Source: an uncultured Verrucomicrobiota bacterium (lineage in GTDB: Bacteria; Verrucomicrobiota; Verrucomicrobiia; Opitutales; Opitutaceae). Taken from it: a DNA stretch of 64,000 nt. The notes beneath the pieces were generated by a model. It made no database searches. It worked only from the letters and a program-made list of their open reading frames with translations, and was not told the origin of the DNA. Position numbers and translations under genes: made by a program. The DNA is taken from contig CAIUGM010000020.1 in assembly GCA_903898675.1 (NCBI GenBank), positions 1-64,000 of the forward strand. The letters are read 5' to 3'. This document shows, one piece after another, positions 52,556-61,917 of this stretch; within the stretch, counting starts at the first letter, position 1; the number at the start of each line of letters is the position of its first letter.

Positions 52556-54049
52556 TCAGGTGCTGCCGGTGGCGACGCGCATGATCTCGACCTCGCTCCA
52601 CCGGGCGCGCGGGCGCACGACGGTGAGTTCGCCGCGACACATCACGCCGATGGTGTCGCACAGGCCGAGGAGTTCCGGCAGGTAGGAGCTGACCACGACG
52701 ACCGCTTTGCCGGCGGCGGCGAGTTCGCTCACCAACTGGTAAATCTGGGCCTTGCTGCCGACGTCGATGCCGCGGGTGGGCTCGTCGAGGAGGAAGATGC
52801 GGGCGGGGTGTTCCAGCAGGCGGGCGAGGGCGACCTTCTGCTGGTTGCCGCCCGAAAGCTGGCCGATGGGCTGGTCGGCGTCGCGGCACTTCACGCGCAG
52901 CTCGCCGAGCCAGCGCTGCGCGATCCGGCGCTGCTCCCCGCCGCGCACCAGGCCGAGGTGGCCGAGGTCCCCCATCTTCGGCAGCGTCAGGTTGTCGGCG
53001 ATGGACTGGTTGAGCATGAGGCCCTCCTCCTTGCGGTTCTCGCTGAGGAAGCCGACGCCCTGCCGCCAGCGCTCGCGCGGGCTGGCGCGGCCGGCCGGGG
53101 CGCCGACAATGCAGACGTCGCCGGCGGAAAGCCGGTCGAGCGCGAAGATCGCGCGCAGCAGATCCGTGCGCCCGGCGCCGATGAGGCCGGCGAGGCCGAA
53201 GATTTCCCCGGCGCGCACCTCCAGGCTGGCGCGCCGGAGGCGCGGGGGACTCACGGCAGTCTGCACGGTCAGCACGACCGGCCCGGCGGCACGCGCGGTG
53301 CGCGGGTAGAGGTCCTTGACCTCGCGGCCCGTCATCAGGGTGACGATGTGATCCAGGCTGGCGCCCGCCATCGCCCCGGTGCCGACGGTCTCGCCGTCCT
53401 TGAGCACGGTGTAGCGGTCGGCGATGAGGCGGCACTCTTCCAGGAAGTGGCTGATGTAGATGACGCTCACGCCCTGGCCGCGCAGCCGGCCGATGACCGC
53501 GAAAAGTTTTTCCGTGTCGGCCTGCGTCAGGCTGCTGGTCGGCTCGTCCATGATCAGCACCTGCGGCTGGATCAGCAGGGCGCGCGCGATCTCGATGATC
53601 TGCTGCTCGGCGATGGAGAATTCCCCGGCCAGCCGGCTGAGGTCCAGGTTTTCGTGGCCGAGTTGCGCGAGGGCGGCGCGGGCGCGTTCCCGCGAGTGGC
53701 GGCGGTCGATCCAGCCGCCGCGGGCCGATTCGGCGCCGAGCAAAATGTTCTCCTGCGCACTGAGGTGGAGCGCGAGATTCAACTCCTGGTAGATCATGGC
53801 GACGCCCTTCCGGCGCGCGTCGTGGGGATTTTCCGGCAGGTAGGGCCGGCCGCCCAGCGTCATGGTCCCGGCGTCGGCGGCATGCGCCCCGCTCAACACC
53901 TTCATGAGCGTGCTCTTGCCGGCGCCATTTTCGCCGATCAGCGCATGGACTTCGCCCGGGGCGATTTCCAGCGAGACGCTCTGCAGGGCGCGGGTGGCGC
54001 CAAAACTCTTCCGGATGCCGGCGAGGCAGAGACGGACCGCAGGCGTCAT
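52556..54049 (-). CDS. Sugar ABC transporter ATP-binding protein (RbsA-like, two NBDs)
   Basis: A 497-residue protein with two nucleotide-binding domains. The first has Walker A GENGAGKSTLMKVLSG, signature LAGEFSIAEQQIIEIARAL and Walker B VLIMDEPTSSLT. The second has a degenerate P-loop (GLIGAGRTDLLRAIF), normal signature LSGGNQQKVALARLL and IFLLDEPTRGIDV. This two-NBD layout, with a degenerate second P-loop, is characteristic of RbsA/MglA. The start codon overlaps the stop of the binding-protein gene by four bases (54046-54049). Confidence 0.92.
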   Translation of the reverse strand: MTPAVRLCLAGIRKSFGATRALQSVSLEIAPGEVHALIGENGAGKSTLMKVLSGAHAADAGTMTLGGRPYLPENPHDARRKGVAMIYQELNLALHLSAQENILLGAESARGGWIDRRHSRERARAALAQLGHENLDLSRLAGEFSIAEQQIIEIARALLIQPQVLIMDEPTSSLTQADTEKLFAVIGRLRGQGVSVIYISHFLEECRLIADRYTVLKDGETVGTGAMAGASLDHIVTLMTGREVKDLYPRTARAAGPVVLTVQTAVSPPRLRRASLEVRAGEIFGLAGLIGAGRTDLLRAIFALDRLSAGDVCIVGAPAGRASPRERWRQGVGFLSENRKEEGLMLNQSIADNLTLPKMGDLGHLGLVRGGEQRRIAQRWLGELRVKCRDADQPIGQLSGGNQQKVALARLLEHPARIFLLDEPTRGIDVGSKAQIYQLVSELAAAGKAVVVVSSYLPELLGLCDTIGVMCRGELTVVRPRARWSEVEIMRVATGST

Positions 54050-55026
54050 TTCAGATACTGGTCGAGCGGCGGGTGGACGATATCGGCCATGGCCGGGTCA
54101 TCGAAATTATCGTTGGTCACGAAGCCGACCCCGGTGTCGATGCGCGCGGGCACTTTCTCGCCGCGCAGGACGGCGACGACGGACTTGACCCCGAGGTAGC
54201 CCATGTTGAGCGGATTCTGGACCACGAGTCCCTGGACGTCGCCGGCCTTGAGGCCGGCGTTGAGGGTCTCGCCGGAGTCGAAGGCCACGAACTTGACCTT
54301 GCCCCCGGCCAGGCCGGCGTCGCGGAGGGCGAGGAGCATGCCCGCAGCCGAGGACTCGTTGCAGGCGAAGACGCCGTTGACCTGCGCACCGTAGCGGCTG
54401 AGGAGGTTTTCGGCGGTGCGCTTGGCGCTGTCGCGCGTGGCGCCGGCGTGCTGGTCGGTGGAGAGCAGTTTGATGCCGGGGAAATCATGCTGCATGACCT
54501 CGAGGAATCCCTCCTCGCGCTCCTCGGTGCTCGCGGAGCCGATGGCGTAGCGCAGCATGATCGCCGAGCCCTTGCCGCCGAGGAGGCGGCCGAGGTTGCG
54601 GGCCGCGATGCGGCCGCCCTCGCGGTTGTCCGTGGCGACGTAGCTGATGGGGGCGGAGGAAACCAGGCCCGAGTCGATGATGACGACGGGAATCTTGCCG
54701 CGCACTGCGGTCTCGACCGGGGCGACGAGGGCCCGGTTGTCCAGCGGGGCGAGGACGATGCCATCGACCCGGCGGCCGATGAAGTTTTCCACGACCTGCA
54801 CCTGCTGTTCGCGGTCATCCTCCTTGAGCGGGCCCTTCCAGATGAGATCGACGGCGATGCCGGCCGCGGCCAGCTCGCGCTGGGCCTTCACGGCGCCGGC
54901 GTGAATGGACTTCCAGTATTCGTGGGTCGTGCCTTTCGGAATGACCGCAATGGTGTATTTTTGCGGCTGGGCCAGGACGGGCAGGGCACCAACCAGCAGG
55001 ATCGCGAACAGACGGAGCAGAGACAT
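54046..55026 (-). CDS. Sugar ABC transporter substrate-binding protein (RbsB-like)
   Basis: About 326 residues from ATG 55026. The signal peptide (LLRLFAILLVGALPVLAQ) is followed by a periplasmic-binding-protein-1-like domain: YTIAVIPKGTTHEYWKSIHAGAVKAQ, VDGIVLAPLDN and VNGVFACNESSAAGML. This is the ribose/galactose/autoinducer-2 type. It is first in the transporter operon and overlaps the ATPase gene. Which sugar it binds is unclear; no sugar kinase or regulator is close. Confidence 0.88.
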   Translation of the reverse strand: MSLLRLFAILLVGALPVLAQPQKYTIAVIPKGTTHEYWKSIHAGAVKAQRELAAAGIAVDLIWKGPLKEDDREQQVQVVENFIGRRVDGIVLAPLDNRALVAPVETAVRGKIPVVIIDSGLVSSAPISYVATDNREGGRIAARNLGRLLGGKGSAIMLRYAIGSASTEEREEGFLEVMQHDFPGIKLLSTDQHAGATRDSAKRTAENLLSRYGAQVNGVFACNESSAAGMLLALRDAGLAGGKVKFVAFDSGETLNAGLKAGDVQGLVVQNPLNMGYLGVKSVVAVLRGEKVPARIDTGVGFVTNDNFDDPAMADIVHPPLDQYLK

Positions 55027-55219
55027 GGGGCGTTGGGGGTGGAGAATCTTTTGCCGCCGAAACCAGCCTGGCAATTACGATAATTGTTTCCAGTAAAGTC
55101 CGTTAACGATTTGGGATTGCGGTAATGGACGGGGGCAGTGAAGTGGGGCGCGTGACCAAAGCAATCCTGTCGCGTGCAATAAAACTCAGATCCCAGCGCG
55201 GGATGCGCCGTTCCCCCGC

Positions 55220-55798
55220 ATGAAGATTGGTTTTTTGGGCGGCAGTTTTGACCCCGTTCATTTCGGCCACCTCATCGCGGCCCAGGATGTTTATGAGCAG
55301 TACAAGCTCGACCGGCTGCTGCTCGTGCCCGCCGCCCAGGCACCCCTCAAGCCGAACGACGTGCAGTCCTCGACCGAGGATCGCTGGCAGATGCTGCAGG
55401 CGGCTTGTGAGTGGGACCGGCGCCTGGAACTGTCCGACTACGAGCTGCGCAAGGGCGGGATGAGCTACACCATCGACTCGGTGAGGCATTTCCGGGTCCA
55501 GTTCCCGGGCGATGAGCTTTTCTGGATCATCGGGGGCGACCAGCTGCCGCTCCTGCACAAGTGGAAGGACATCACCGAGCTGGCGAAGCTGGTGGATTTT
55601 ATCTTCCTCGAACGGCCGCGGCATCCCAGCAAGCCTCATCCCGAGATTCCCGGTCTGCGGTTGCACCGTTGCGACGGACACCTGATTGAGATCAGCTCGA
55701 GCGAGCTGCGCCAGCGGGTGCGGGCCGGCCTGTCGCTGCACTATTTCTGTCCGCAGAAAGTTATCGCGTATATTGAGGATAAAAAACTTTATCGCTGA
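55220..55798 (+). CDS. nadD: Nicotinate-nucleotide adenylyltransferase
   Basis: A 192-residue protein. The nucleotidyltransferase motif GGSFDPVHFGHLIAAQD (HxGH) at the N-terminus, MSYTIDSVRHFR, WIIGGDQLPLLHKWKD and C-terminal EISSSELRQRVRAG (ISSTxxR motif) are as in NadD. It makes deamido-NAD from NaMN and ATP. It is followed, after 8 bases, by rsfS, the usual bacterial pair. Confidence 0.93.
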   Translation: MKIGFLGGSFDPVHFGHLIAAQDVYEQYKLDRLLLVPAAQAPLKPNDVQSSTEDRWQMLQAACEWDRRLELSDYELRKGGMSYTIDSVRHFRVQFPGDELFWIIGGDQLPLLHKWKDITELAKLVDFIFLERPRHPSKPHPEIPGLRLHRCDGHLIEISSSELRQRVRAGLSLHYFCPQKVIAYIEDKKLYR

Positions 55799-55806
55799 AT
55801 CACCCG

Positions 55807-56220
55807 ATGAAAGCCCAACGCGTTAAGAAAATCACCAAGCCAGCCGCCAAGGCCAAGGCGCCGAGCAAGACGAAGCCGGCCAGCCGGATGCTCAAATTGA
55901 TCGTGGCCGCCCTCCGGGAGAAGAAGGCCGAGGATTTGCGGATCCTGGACGTCAGCCGGCTATCGAGCATCACCGATCACCTGGTGCTGGCGACCGGTAA
56001 CTCGGATCCACACCTGCGCGCGCTGCGGATTGAGGTTGAGCGGGTGCTGGACGACGAAAAAGCCAAGATCCTCGGTGTCGATACCTCGCAGGGCAGCGGG
56101 TGGACGGTGGTGGATGCCTTTGAGATTATGGTGCATCTCTTTACCCCCGAGAACCGGGACAAGTACCGGATGGAGTTGCTCTGGAAGGACGCGGTCGAAG
56201 TGACCTTGCCAGACAAGTAA
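55807..56220 (+). CDS. rsfS: Ribosomal silencing factor RsfS
   Basis: A 137-residue protein. A basic N-terminal extension (about 25 residues, Lys/Ala-rich) precedes the RsfS/Iojap domain: AALREKKAEDLRILDVSRLSSITDHLVLATGNS, LGVDTSQGSGWTVVDAFEIMVHLF and YRMELLWKDA. RsfS binds L14 and blocks subunit joining under starvation. It is co-transcribed with nadD. Confidence 0.92.
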   Translation: MKAQRVKKITKPAAKAKAPSKTKPASRMLKLIVAALREKKAEDLRILDVSRLSSITDHLVLATGNSDPHLRALRIEVERVLDDEKAKILGVDTSQGSGWTVVDAFEIMVHLFTPENRDKYRMELLWKDAVEVTLPDK

Positions 56221-56388
56221 TCCTGTTTGGCCGGGGCTCGTATCCATTAGCCGGGAGGGAGTCGGAGCCGAGGTAGGATTGTACGGTGAATTAGGTATGG
56301 CCGAGCCGTGGATTGGCTTTGACTCGAGAGGATGCAGACAGTCATATGCATTAGTAATAATCTGTAATATATAATCCTACATAAAATT

Positions 56389-56736
56389 CATAACATACGC
56401 TTCCAAAAGGGATTCACCCTTGTTGAAATCATGATTGTCGTAGTCATCATCGGTCTGCTTGCCGCCATGGCTATTCCCGCGTTTCAGAAGGTCCGCCAGT
56501 CGTCTCAGGACAAAGCGGTCACAAATAACGTTCGCCAGCTGTCGGCGGCTTCAGATCAGTAATTCCTTGAAAATGGTGTTTCCACCGTGCTTCGGACAAA
56601 CATGGTCGGGGCCACGGCTTACGTGAAAACCTTGAATACTGTCGCGCAAGAGTCTTACCCAACGAATTTTACGCAGGGAGTTACCATCACTGTTTCGAGC
56701 ATCGCGGGGGTCAGGACGGTTACTTACGCTCCATAA
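56389..56736 (+). pseudogene. Dead full-length copy of the type IV pilin gene
   Basis: 348 bases that align without any gap to the pilin gene at 56891-57238, up to and including the terminal stop. The start codon is lost (CAT where ATG should be), and codon 58 is TAA instead of a Tyr codon (56560-56562). The rest translates as the same protein, including FTLVEIMIVVVIIGLLAAM, with mostly silent, more AT-rich differences. The leader region (TAATAA, CATAAAA) is also related. Pseudogene or silent donor cassette. Confidence 0.9.
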
Positions 56737-56838
56737 GAGAAACGCCGGTGATTCTTCGGATATCTCTCGGTTCATCATAAATGTATCATTATTGCATTAG
56801 ACAGCGCTTGATTTCACCGATACGCGATGATTGCCTCT

Positions 56839-56860
56839 GCCCGCTCGCATTCATGCGGGC
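56839..56860 (+). terminator. Short hairpin between pilin copy and pilin gene
   Basis: GCCCGC (56839-56844) pairs with GCGGGC (56855-56860) across a 10-base loop, followed by GCTTAATAAT. The stem is only 6 bp, so a terminator role is tentative; it lies 30 bases upstream of the pilin start. Confidence 0.35.
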
Positions 56861-56890
56861 GCTTAATAATAACCATAATATCCACATAAA

Positions 56891-57238
56891 ATGAATACAC
56901 GTTCCACCAAGGGCTTCACCCTCGTCGAAATCATGATCGTCGTGGTCATCATCGGCCTCCTGGCCGCCATGGCCATTCCTGCGTTCCAGAAAGTCCGTCA
57001 GTCCTCCCAGGACAAGGCTGTCACGAACAACGTCCGCCAGCTGTCGGCCGCTTCTGAACAGTACTTCCTGGAGAACGGTGTCACCACCGTCGTTAGCACC
57101 AACCTGATTGGCGCGACGGCTTACGTGAAGACGCTGAACACGGTTGCTCAAGAGAGCTACCCGACCAACTACACGCAGGGTGTCACGATCACGGTCTCCA
57201 GCATCGCTGGCGTCCGCACGGTCACCTACGCTCCGTAA
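56891..57238 (+). CDS. Type IV pilin / type II pseudopilin-like protein
   Basis: A 115-residue prepilin. A short positive leader (MNTRSTKG) is cut before Phe9; the mature N-terminus FTLVEIMIVVVIIGLLAAMAIPAF has Glu at position 5 and the hydrophobic assembly helix. The C-terminal domain is small (about 75 residues) with no Cys pair. It forms the shaft of a pilus or pseudopilus after processing by PilD. It is followed by a strong terminator, so it is probably highly expressed as a single gene, with a dead copy upstream. Confidence 0.9.
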   Translation: MNTRSTKGFTLVEIMIVVVIIGLLAAMAIPAFQKVRQSSQDKAVTNNVRQLSAASEQYFLENGVTTVVSTNLIGATAYVKTLNTVAQESYPTNYTQGVTITVSSIAGVRTVTYAP

Positions 57239-57259
57239 AGCGTTCCGTTATCTTTCAAG

Positions 57260-57290
57260 AGCCGTCCACTCAGGTGGGCGGCTTTTTTTT
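57260..57290 (+). terminator. Rho-independent terminator after the pilin gene
   Basis: AGCCGTCCAC (57260-57269), loop TCAG, GTGGGCGGCT (57274-57283), then a run of T to 57290. A 10-bp stem with one G-T pair, 21 bases after the pilin stop. Confidence 0.88.
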
Positions 57291-57488
57291 GCCCCGGTTT
57301 TCGCGCCCGGCACCAGCCACGTAGCCCGCGGCTCAAGCGGAGCGCATCCGGCTTTCACTTAATCGAATTACGGGCCGACTGCCCGCCGCCAACCCATCCG
57401 TTGACTTTGCCCACCGGGGCACGCTGCAGCAATAATTTAGCTGCATTCGGACCCGGGACTAGCAGTCTTGCGCCCAATTTCCCGCTGT

Positions 57489-59333
57489 ATGAATCGTCTA
57501 TTGGTTTTAACCATCCTGAGCAGCCTGCTGGCCGTGGTAATCGGGTTTGTGGCCGTGCCTCCGGAGCAGGCCCTCTGGCTGGTGATGCATGGGGGATATT
57601 GGCTGATTCTGGCCACGACCGTGCTGGCGGCCTGGATGATCGGGGGCGTTGTTAGGTCCAGTCTGCAAGGCTGGCGGCTTGACCGGACGGAGATCCCGGC
57701 GCTCCTCGCCGTGCCCGCCGGCTGGATTCTGCTCATGATCCATGAATCCTTTGGCTTCAAGATCCTGATGGATGAGATCATGCTGCTCGGTACTTCCATG
57801 AGCATGCATCTGGACAAGCTGGTCCAGACGCCGTTTCGCGGCCACGACATCCAGGGCGCCTACGTCATCGTGGAAGGAGTGGTCGACAAGCGGCCGTATT
57901 TTTTCCCGTTCTTGCTGTCCGTGCTCCATGACTTGACCGGTTACCGGCCGGAAAACGCCTTCGTGCTCAACGCCGCGCTTGGACTCGTGTTTCTCGTCCT
58001 GGTCTATGTCGTCGGCCGCCGGCTGGCGGGACGCACCGCAGCGGCCGTCGGGGTGTTGCTTTTTGCCGGCCTGCCACTCCTCGGTCAGAACGAGACGGGT
58101 GGCGGCTTTGAACTGCTGAACCTGGTGATGATCACCCTGACCCTCTGGCTGGGCATTCGACTGGTTGAGACGCGTGAGCCGCGTGAGCTTTCGGCCTTCT
58201 GCTTGTCCGGCATCCTGCTGGCCCAGACGCGCTACGAGTCGGCGCTGTTCGTGTTGCCTGTGGCGCTGACAGTGTTGCTGGTGTGGTGGCGGGAGCGCCG
58301 GCTGGTGCTTTCCTGGATGCTGGCTTTCACGCCACTCCTGTTGCTGCCGGTGCCGCTTTTGCAAAAGGTCTTTCAGCTGCGGCAGGGTTCGTGGGAAATG
58401 TTCAGCCAGCCCGGGGCCGAGCAGCCGTTTTCCCCGTCGTACCTGATTGTCAACCTGGCGCATTCCTGGGCGTATTTTTTCGATACCACCGGCGGGCAGC
58501 CCAACTCGCTGCTGCTGTCGATCCTCGGCCTGCTGGGCCTCGCGTTCCTCCTGCTACACCTGATCCGCACCCTGCCCAAGCTGCGCGACGCCAATCCGGC
58601 CGTGGCCGCCACGACCATCTTTTGCCTCGGCCTGCTGGCCTTGTTCGGCCTGCTCATGTGTTATTTCTGGGGCAAGTTTGACGATCCGGTCATTACCCGG
58701 CTCAGCCTGCCGGTGCACCTCCTGTTTGTCCTGGCGCTCTGGCTGGTGGTGCCCGCATTTCCGGCGCCCAACAAGGCCTGGCGCGGCCTGCTGGTGCTGT
58801 GCGGAATTCAACTCTGGGCCTTTTCGATCCCCTCCATGGCCAGTCATGCCTACACGATGAACTACGTCCACGGCCGCGAGGTTGCCTGGCGGCGCGAGTT
58901 CATCAGCCAGCATCCGGTGCGCGACTACCTGGTGGTGGATCCCAGCTCGATCTTCTGGATTACCAACCGTATTTCGGCCACGGCCCCGTTCCAGGCGATC
59001 TACCGGAAGCAGGCCCTGATTTTTCACCGCCGCAACCACAGCTTCTCCGACATTTTTGTCTACCAGCGCTTCGACGTGGATGAAGCGACGGGCCAGTTGA
59101 AGCTGGTGAAGGACTTCGATGTCGGGCCGGACTATGTGCTGGAAACCGTGGTCGAAACCCGGCTCCACCCCTTTACGTTGAGTCGCATCAGCCGCGTGGT
59201 GGACATCAAGGACGGACCCGCGCCCGCCGCCGCCGCGCCCCGGCCGGACCCGGCGGTGACGCCGCTCACCACCGAGCAGAAGCAAAAGCTCAAGCAGGCT
59301 TACTGGGACAGTTGGCTGAGCAACATGCCTTGA
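57489..59333 (+). CDS. Membrane glycosyltransferase-like protein (GT39/ArnT-like, copy 1)
   Basis: A 614-residue protein with about 11-12 hydrophobic helices and a soluble C-terminal domain (about 460-600). An acidic loop motif after the early helices (MDEIMLLGTSM) and VDKRPYFFPFLLSVLHDLTGY resemble the catalytic loop of GT-C enzymes (ArnT/PMT type), which move sugars from lipid carriers. It is a paralogue of the next gene. The start is the ATG at 57489. Probably part of the surface-glycan or pilin-glycosylation cluster (inference). Confidence 0.7.
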   Translation: MNRLLVLTILSSLLAVVIGFVAVPPEQALWLVMHGGYWLILATTVLAAWMIGGVVRSSLQGWRLDRTEIPALLAVPAGWILLMIHESFGFKILMDEIMLLGTSMSMHLDKLVQTPFRGHDIQGAYVIVEGVVDKRPYFFPFLLSVLHDLTGYRPENAFVLNAALGLVFLVLVYVVGRRLAGRTAAAVGVLLFAGLPLLGQNETGGGFELLNLVMITLTLWLGIRLVETREPRELSAFCLSGILLAQTRYESALFVLPVALTVLLVWWRERRLVLSWMLAFTPLLLLPVPLLQKVFQLRQGSWEMFSQPGAEQPFSPSYLIVNLAHSWAYFFDTTGGQPNSLLLSILGLLGLAFLLLHLIRTLPKLRDANPAVAATTIFCLGLLALFGLLMCYFWGKFDDPVITRLSLPVHLLFVLALWLVVPAFPAPNKAWRGLLVLCGIQLWAFSIPSMASHAYTMNYVHGREVAWRREFISQHPVRDYLVVDPSSIFWITNRISATAPFQAIYRKQALIFHRRNHSFSDIFVYQRFDVDEATGQLKLVKDFDVGPDYVLETVVETRLHPFTLSRISRVVDIKDGPAPAAAAPRPDPAVTPLTTEQKQKLKQAYWDSWLSNMP

Positions 59334-59344
59334 GCTCCCGCCCC

Positions 59345-61165
59345 GTGATCGATCCGACGCCCAACCAGGAAAGCGCGTGGCGGACTCTTGCGCGCTCGGC
59401 CCCGCGCCGGCGCGTGTTGCTGACGCTGGCGAGCGCCTGTGCCGCGATCTATGTCGGTTTCGTCGCGGTCAAGCCGGCGCAGGCCCAGACCCTGGTCAAT
59501 GACTACGGGTACTACCTGATCACCTTCACCCTCGGCTGGTTTGTGGTTCACCTCGTCCGGCTTGCGCGGGAGTCAGCGGCCACCGCCGGGCCGCCGGGAT
59601 GGTCTGTGTGGCTTCAGCCTTCCCGGCGCTGGGCCGTGCTCGCCATCGTCGGCTCCGGGATCCTGTGCGTCATCGCCGAGGCCCCGCGCGAGAAAATCAT
59701 CTACGACGAGTATGTGCTGCAGGCGACCGCCATGCAGATTCACTTTACCCGCAAGGTCTCGACGCTGGTGCAGGGCTACGACCTGAACGGCGTTTTCCTG
59801 CCGACCCAATACTACCTCGACAAGCGGCCCTACTTTTTTGCACTCCTCCTGTCGCTGGTCCATGATCTCACGGGCTACCGGACCGCGAATGTCTACTGGC
59901 TGAACGCCGCGCTCACCTTTTTCACCCTGACCATGCTGTTTGTGGTGGTGCGCCGCCTCGCCAACTTTTCCGGCGCCATCCTGGCGGTGCTGCTCATGGG
60001 CACGCTGCCGCTGCTGGCGCAGAACACGAGCGGCTCGGGCATGGAGGTGCTCAACCTGGCGATGATTTTGCTGAGCCTCTGGCTCGGCCTGCTCGCGGTC
60101 GACCAGCCCAGTGAAACCAGCCTGGGCGCGTTCGTGCTCGCGGTGGTGCTGCTCGCGCAGTCGCGGTACGAGTCGGCGCTATATGTTTTCCCCGTGATCG
60201 TCGTGCTGGCGGGGATCTGGTGGCGGGGCCGGCGGGTCATTCTACCCTGGGCCGCCGTCGCGGCCCCGTTGCTGCTGGTGCCGATCCCGTTGCTGCAGCG
60301 GGTGCTCTACGCCCGGCCCGTCACGTGGGAATTGCCGCAGAATGTGGACAGCCGTTTCGGGCTGGTCCACCTGGAAAACAACCTGCGGCATGCCGCCGCC
60401 TTCCTCACCACCTTCTCGAGTGAAAAGCCCAACTCGCCCCTGCTGGTCTTGCTCGGGGTCGCGGGCCTCGCCGGTCTGGTCTACCTGCTGGTCCGGCGGC
60501 CGGCGCGCCGGTCGGCCACGCCGGCCCAATGGGTCGCGGGCCTCTTCGCGGTGGTGGTGGTGGCGAACCTTGGCCTGCTCATGTTTTATTTCTGGGGCGA
60601 GCTGGACGACCCGATGGTCTCCCGGCTGGCGCTGCCGTTTTATACCCTGCTCGCGGTGTGTGCCGCGGCCTGGCTCGCCGTGCTGGACGCCCGCCGGCCC
60701 GCGACGCGCTGGGGGATTGCCGCGGTGCTGGTCGCGCTGCCGCTCACCTACGGCCGGGCCACCCCGCTGCATCTCTACACGAGCCAGAACGTGATCGAGG
60801 CGGAATTGCTCTGGGAAAACGCCTGGGTCGCCGCGCGGCCCCCGGGGGCCCGCTTCATCATCACGAACAAGTCGTGCCTGCCCTGGCTGCTGCAGCATGA
60901 AGCCTCCCTTTTCTTGCCGGCCGCACGCGACCGGGCGGCCCAACTGGCCTTCCATCTGCGGGAGGGAACCTTCGCGGAGGTTCTCGTGATGCAGCGGCTG
61001 CGCGCGAGCACGGCGCGCGGCGACTTTACCGTCGATGCCGACGACCTGCTGCCCGAGGGCTTCCAGCTTCAACTGCTGGCGGAGAAGCGTTTCGGCGCCA
61101 CGCTGGACCGCATCAGCCGCCTGACCGCGATCAATCCGCGCCCGTCCGTCCCGGTTTCCCCATGA
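59345..61165 (+). CDS. Membrane glycosyltransferase-like protein (GT39/ArnT-like, copy 2)
   Basis: About 606 residues from GTG 59345 (11 bases after the previous stop; a TTG at 59312 would overlap that gene). Same architecture as copy 1: a first membrane helix, then YDEYVLQATAMQIH and LDKRPYFFALLLSLVHDLTGY, many hydrophobic helices, and a soluble C-terminal region. The shared segments show it arose by duplication. It overlaps the following methyltransferase gene by four bases (ATGA). Confidence 0.7.
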   Translation: MIDPTPNQESAWRTLARSAPRRRVLLTLASACAAIYVGFVAVKPAQAQTLVNDYGYYLITFTLGWFVVHLVRLARESAATAGPPGWSVWLQPSRRWAVLAIVGSGILCVIAEAPREKIIYDEYVLQATAMQIHFTRKVSTLVQGYDLNGVFLPTQYYLDKRPYFFALLLSLVHDLTGYRTANVYWLNAALTFFTLTMLFVVVRRLANFSGAILAVLLMGTLPLLAQNTSGSGMEVLNLAMILLSLWLGLLAVDQPSETSLGAFVLAVVLLAQSRYESALYVFPVIVVLAGIWWRGRRVILPWAAVAAPLLLVPIPLLQRVLYARPVTWELPQNVDSRFGLVHLENNLRHAAAFLTTFSSEKPNSPLLVLLGVAGLAGLVYLLVRRPARRSATPAQWVAGLFAVVVVANLGLLMFYFWGELDDPMVSRLALPFYTLLAVCAAAWLAVLDARRPATRWGIAAVLVALPLTYGRATPLHLYTSQNVIEAELLWENAWVAARPPGARFIITNKSCLPWLLQHEASLFLPAARDRAAQLAFHLREGTFAEVLVMQRLRASTARGDFTVDADDLLPEGFQLQLLAEKRFGATLDRISRLTAINPRPSVPVSP

Positions 61166-61917
61166 GCGAACCACTGCTAACCTACGACCTCTCGCTGCTG
61201 GACCAGAGCCTCGCCAAGTGGCGGAGCTCACCGGCGCTGCGGGCGGTGTATGCGGATATTTATCACGAGATGGGCCTGGCGCTGGCCCCGGGCAGCATCC
61301 TCGAGATCGGCTCGGGCATCGGGGTGGCCCGGGATTATTTCCCGGGCCTGGTCACGAGCGACGTGGTGGCCACGCCCTTCGTGGATCGCGCCGTTTCCGC
61401 GTACGAGATTCCGGCGCAGGGCTGGGGCAATATCATCGCCATGGATGTGCTGCACCACCTCCCCGAGCCGCTGCGCTTTTTCGAAAGCGCGGCCCGTGCC
61501 CTCGCGCCCGGCGGGCGCATCATTTTGGCGGAGCCGGCGGGCACGGCCTGGGGCCGCATTTTCTACCGTTGGTTCCACCATGAGCCTTGCCGGCCGGAAG
61601 AAATAAGGCCGCCCTACCAATTCGTGGCCGCTGCCGATGGCGAGTTTGCCAACATGGGCATGGGGCAGGCCCTGTTTGGGCGGGGCGTGCCGGACCTGGT
61701 CGCGGCGTCCCTGGAGAAATCCGGATTGAAGATCGTGGGCGTTCGCTACCGGGATCTGCTCGCCTACCCCGCGACCGGCGGATTCTCCCACTCGGCGCTC
61801 CTGCCGGCGGCCGGCCTGCGGGCCCTGCTGGCCCTGGAGCGGCTGCTGCCGCAGGCGCTGCTGCGTTTTCTGGCCTTGCGGATGATCGTGGTGCTCGAAA
61901 AAAGGAACCCTGCATGA
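61162..61917 (+). CDS. SAM-dependent methyltransferase, class I
   Basis: A 251-residue protein. SAM-binding motif I is ILEIGSGIGVARDYFPG, and MDVLHHLPEPLRFFESAARALAPGGRIIL shows the typical motif of Methyltransf_11 enzymes. The C-terminal region carries a hydrophobic stretch (LLRFLALRMIVVLEK). It overlaps both neighbours by four bases, so the row is a translationally coupled operon. It probably methylates a glycan or lipid intermediate; substrate unknown. Confidence 0.82.
   Translation: MSEPLLTYDLSLLDQSLAKWRSSPALRAVYADIYHEMGLALAPGSILEIGSGIGVARDYFPGLVTSDVVATPFVDRAVSAYEIPAQGWGNIIAMDVLHHLPEPLRFFESAARALAPGGRIILAEPAGTAWGRIFYRWFHHEPCRPEEIRPPYQFVAAADGEFANMGMGQALFGRGVPDLVAASLEKSGLKIVGVRYRDLLAYPATGGFSHSALLPAAGLRALLALERLLPQALLRFLALRMIVVLEKRNPA

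Noticed and set aside
55101-55108. CGTTAACG palindrome as LacI-type operator of the sugar transporter
   Set aside because: Only eight bases, not flanked by further symmetry, and no LacI-type regulator in the window; too weak to call.
56221-56388. Possible small gene or RNA between rsfS and the pilin copy
   Set aside because: AT-rich stretch without a convincing frame or stable hairpin; most likely promoter-type sequence belonging to the duplicated pilin unit.
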